Assembly (NCBI GenBank): GCA_958348565.1
Contig: CATVZP010000042.1
Location: forward strand, 1-16,713
DNA length: 16,713 bases
Source: an uncultured Collinsella sp.
Lineage (GTDB): Bacteria > Actinomycetota > Coriobacteriia > Coriobacteriales > Coriobacteriaceae
Direction of reading: 5' to 3'
The position numbers and the translations under genes were made by a program. The notes below the pieces were generated by a model that saw only the letters and a list, made by a program, of their open reading frames with translations, had not been told where the DNA came from and did not search any database. Position 1 is the first letter of the stretch. Each line of letters begins with the position of its first letter. Below are positions 14,696 to 16,713 of the stretch, one piece after another.

Positions 14696-14848
14696 TATTC
14701 GTCCACCTGGACGTTTGCTTTGCGCCGTTAAGGGGGATGGCTTTGTTGACTCCCTTTTCCCCATTCCCCTTAGCAGGTGCGCCGTCCACGATTGCGCTTG
14801 CAGTCCGGACGGTTTTAGATGACATTTAATAGATGATTGGGAGGGCTT
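14696..14848 (+). promoter_or_regulatory. ebgC-permease gap with weak terminator and possible promoter
   Basis: A stem CCGTCC (14782-14787) with GGACGG (14807-14812) is followed by TTTTA, a weak terminator at best. Overlapping it, TTGCGC (14792-14797), a 17-nt spacer and TTAGAT (14815-14820) could be a promoter for the permease. An earlier imperfect stem pairs TAAGGGG with CCCCTTA. The permease may therefore be partly independent of the ebg operon. No copy of the operator is present here. Confidence 0.35.
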
Positions 14849-16312
14849 ATGAGCTCTGAAAAACGAGGAACGATCGGTTCGTTCGCTCTGCTGGGCATGA
14901 CGGTCGCCGCCGTGTTCGGTATCAAGAACATCATCAACAACAACGCGGCCATCGGCTTGGCAGCTGCGCCGTCGTTCTTCTTTGCCACGCTTTTGTACTT
15001 TGTCCCCTATACCCTGGTTACCGCCGAGTTCGTCGGCCTCAACAAGGACTCCGAGTCTGGCGTGTACGCATGGGTTAAGACCTCGATGGGTGGTCGCTGG
15101 GCGTTCCTGACGGCATTTAGCTACTGGTTCGTTAACCTGTTCTTCTTTGCGTCCGTCCTGCCCAACGTCATCATCTACGCGAGCTACGTGTTCTTTGGTG
15201 CCAACGCCGAGCTTTCGCAGCTGTGGATCACCATTATCGAGATCGTCGTCTTTGCTATCGCCACGTGGGTTTCGACCAAGGGCGCTAAGTGGATCGGCTC
15301 CATTTCCTCCTTCGGTTCGACCGCGGCTCTCGGCCTGACCGCCGTGTTCATCCTGCTGTCCCTGGCTGCTGCCTTTGGCGGCGTTGAGTTCGCTACGGCT
15401 CCTACTCCCGCTAACATGGCTCCCGACATGAGCAACTTCGCAACTGCGTGGGGCTTCTTCGGTACGCTTGCCTGGATCATCCAGGGCGTTGGCGGCGCTG
15501 AGTCTGTCGGCGTGTTCCTCAACGACCTCAAGGGCGGCGTCAAGGCCTTCGTGCGCACTGTCGTTATCGCCGGCCTGACCATCGGCCTTCTGTATGCAGG
15601 CGCTTCGCTGCTGGTTAACCTGTTCATCCCCGAGGGCAGCGTTGCCATCTCCACCGGCATCTTCGACGTATTCGGCGCTGTCTTTGCCCACTTTGGCATT
15701 CCCATGGAAGTGTCCACGCGCGTCATCGGCCTGATCCTTCTCGCTGCCACGCTGGGCTCCCTCATGATGTGGACCTCCGCTCCCATCAAGGTGTTCTTCA
15801 CCGAGATCCCCAAGGGCGTCTTTGGTAGCAAGATCGTCGAGCTTAACGAGCATGGCATTCCCGCCCGCGCCGCTTGGCTGCAGTTCGCTATCGTCGTCCC
15901 CATCCTGATCATCCCGGCCCTGGGCTCCGGTAATCTCGACGACCTGCTTATGATCGTCACCAACATGACGGCTGCCACCGCTCTGCTCCCGCCGCTGCTG
16001 ATCCTGCTTGCCTACTTTATGTTACGCAAGAACTTCGACGCTGCTCCCCGTGGCTTTCGCATGGGTTCGCGCACCTTTGGCCTGGTCATTGCTGCATTCC
16101 TGCTTGTGGTCTTCTGCTTCGTGCTTATCTGCGGCACCATTCCGCTCGATCAGCCGCTGTGGCTGACGCTGGTCTACAACGTTGGCGGTGTGGTTGTCTT
16201 CCTGGGCCTTGCCGTGATGTGGTACAACCGCTACATCAACCGCCTGCGCGAGACCGATCCCGAGGCTGCCGAGAGCGAGCTGCGTCCGTCTGTCCTTGAC
16301 ATGATGGAGTAG
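14849..16312 (+). CDS. APC-superfamily permease (amino acid/polyamine/organocation type)
   Basis: A 487-residue membrane protein with about twelve hydrophobic helices (first near 11-33, last near 438-458) and short charged ends. The N-terminal GSFALLGMTVAAVFGIKNI helix has the place of the substrate-binding helix 1 of amino acid transporters. SESGVYAWVKTSMG (68-81) fits the conserved segment between helices 2 and 3. It looks closest to the GadC/YjeM branch, so an amino acid or an exchange substrate is likelier than a sugar; the substrate cannot be read. The ATG at 14849 is chosen because GGGAGGG lies 4 nt upstream; a TTG at 14837 is in frame but lies before it. Its place after ebgAC is unexpected. 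A strong terminator follows. Confidence 0.88.
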   Translation: MSSEKRGTIGSFALLGMTVAAVFGIKNIINNNAAIGLAAAPSFFFATLLYFVPYTLVTAEFVGLNKDSESGVYAWVKTSMGGRWAFLTAFSYWFVNLFFFASVLPNVIIYASYVFFGANAELSQLWITIIEIVVFAIATWVSTKGAKWIGSISSFGSTAALGLTAVFILLSLAAAFGGVEFATAPTPANMAPDMSNFATAWGFFGTLAWIIQGVGGAESVGVFLNDLKGGVKAFVRTVVIAGLTIGLLYAGASLLVNLFIPEGSVAISTGIFDVFGAVFAHFGIPMEVSTRVIGLILLAATLGSLMMWTSAPIKVFFTEIPKGVFGSKIVELNEHGIPARAAWLQFAIVVPILIIPALGSGNLDDLLMIVTNMTAATALLPPLLILLAYFMLRKNFDAAPRGFRMGSRTFGLVIAAFLLVVFCFVLICGTIPLDQPLWLTLVYNVGGVVVFLGLAVMWYNRYINRLRETDPEAAESELRPSVLDMME

Positions 16313-16359
16313 AAGCTGGGATTAATCTACGGCTGTGGAATAAATCGATTCCCCTTCCT

Positions 16360-16397
16360 AAGGAGGGGCCTTACGAGGCCCCTCCTTTTGTGTTTTT
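16360..16397 (+). terminator. intrinsic terminator of the permease gene
   Basis: Perfect 11-bp stem AAGGAGGGGCC (16360-16370) with 16377-16387, a TTACGA loop, then a T-rich tail to 16397. It starts 47 nt after the stop codon. Confidence 0.95.
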
Positions 16398-16413
16398 GAG
16401 CATGGATTTTGGG

Positions 16414-16640
16414 CCCTGTGGACAAAAATGCCAAATATGAGTACTGTTGCAAAATAAGTGCCATATCTATCGGCCGGTTTTGAGCAAAAATGGACTCAAA
16501 ATCAATTTATCTAACCCCCTTTAAAGGGCGTTTGACGGCTTTCAACCTCTTCGAATCGCTCAAAGTAGGCAATTTGCTCTCGATTTTGCTGCTACTAAAT
16601 TGGTGACAGTACTCATATTTGCCACTTTTTGACCACGGGG
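16414..16640. mobile_element. MITE-like element with imperfect terminal inverted repeats
   Basis: The left end (16414-16447) and the reverse complement of the right end (16606-16640) match over about 34 bases with three mismatches and one 1-base gap; the inner part CAAATATGAGTACTGT is identical. The 158-bp interior is AT-richer than the rest of the window and holds a stem TTTTGAG/CTCAAAA around 16478-16501 but no open frame of note. No clear target-site duplication is seen. The form fits a non-autonomous transposable element. It could instead be a large noncoding structured element. Confidence 0.6.
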
Positions 16641-16713
16641 TATCCAGAGGGGCTCTCGACAAGCATCTAACGCTACAATAACTACCACGTGGCTGGGTTT
16701 GCCGGCCGAATGT
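16641..16713. other. window end, no gene seen
   Basis: 73 bases after the inverted-repeat element. TACAAT at 16674-16679 could be a -10 box for a gene beyond the window, without a convincing -35. Confidence 0.25.

Overview
The window is high-GC DNA with ordinary bacterial coding density. It most resembles a gut Coriobacteriia (Actinomycetota) chromosome, with Collinsella or a close relative as the best guess. That rests on codon use, the gene set and the many long hairpins between genes. It is a judgement by eye, not a database result.

Layout, left to right. (1) 1-1655: the C-terminal part of phosphoenolpyruvate carboxylase, cut by the window edge. (2) 1656-6734: a lactate racemase (Lar) locus in two convergent arms. 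The plus arm is larA (TTG start at 2113) followed by an aquaglyceroporin resembling the lactic-acid channel LarD. The minus arm is larB, larC and a TetR-family regulator, tightly packed. LarB and LarC make the nickel-pincer nucleotide cofactor of LarA. The sulfur-transfer enzyme LarE is not in the window, and LarC ends after its N-terminal (LarC1) domain. (3) 6849-9528: divergent serB (phosphoserine phosphatase) and aspS (aspartyl-tRNA synthetase). (4) 9529-9835: the aspS terminator, then an array of related hairpins between convergent genes. (5) 9836-16312: an ebg-type locus. A LacI-family repressor is divergent from ebgA (GH2 beta-galactosidase) and ebgC (small subunit). An APC-superfamily permease follows. 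Three copies of one palindromic operator lie between repressor and enzyme. (6) 16313-16713: a strong terminator, then a 227-bp AT-richer element with imperfect terminal inverted repeats, like a MITE.

The main unexplained signal is a pair of 127-bp hairpin elements at 1677-1803 and 4196-4322. They have identical length and identical internal and apical loops. Their stems differ at ten base pairs, and all ten differences are compensated on the opposite arm. Each sits 21-24 nt after a stop codon, and together they bracket larA-larD as direct repeats. Other signals worth checking are the LarC lacking LarC2 with its 25-histidine tract, the NQA motif in the channel, the hairpin array after aspS, the MITE-like element, and an inverted repeat at the likely larB promoter.
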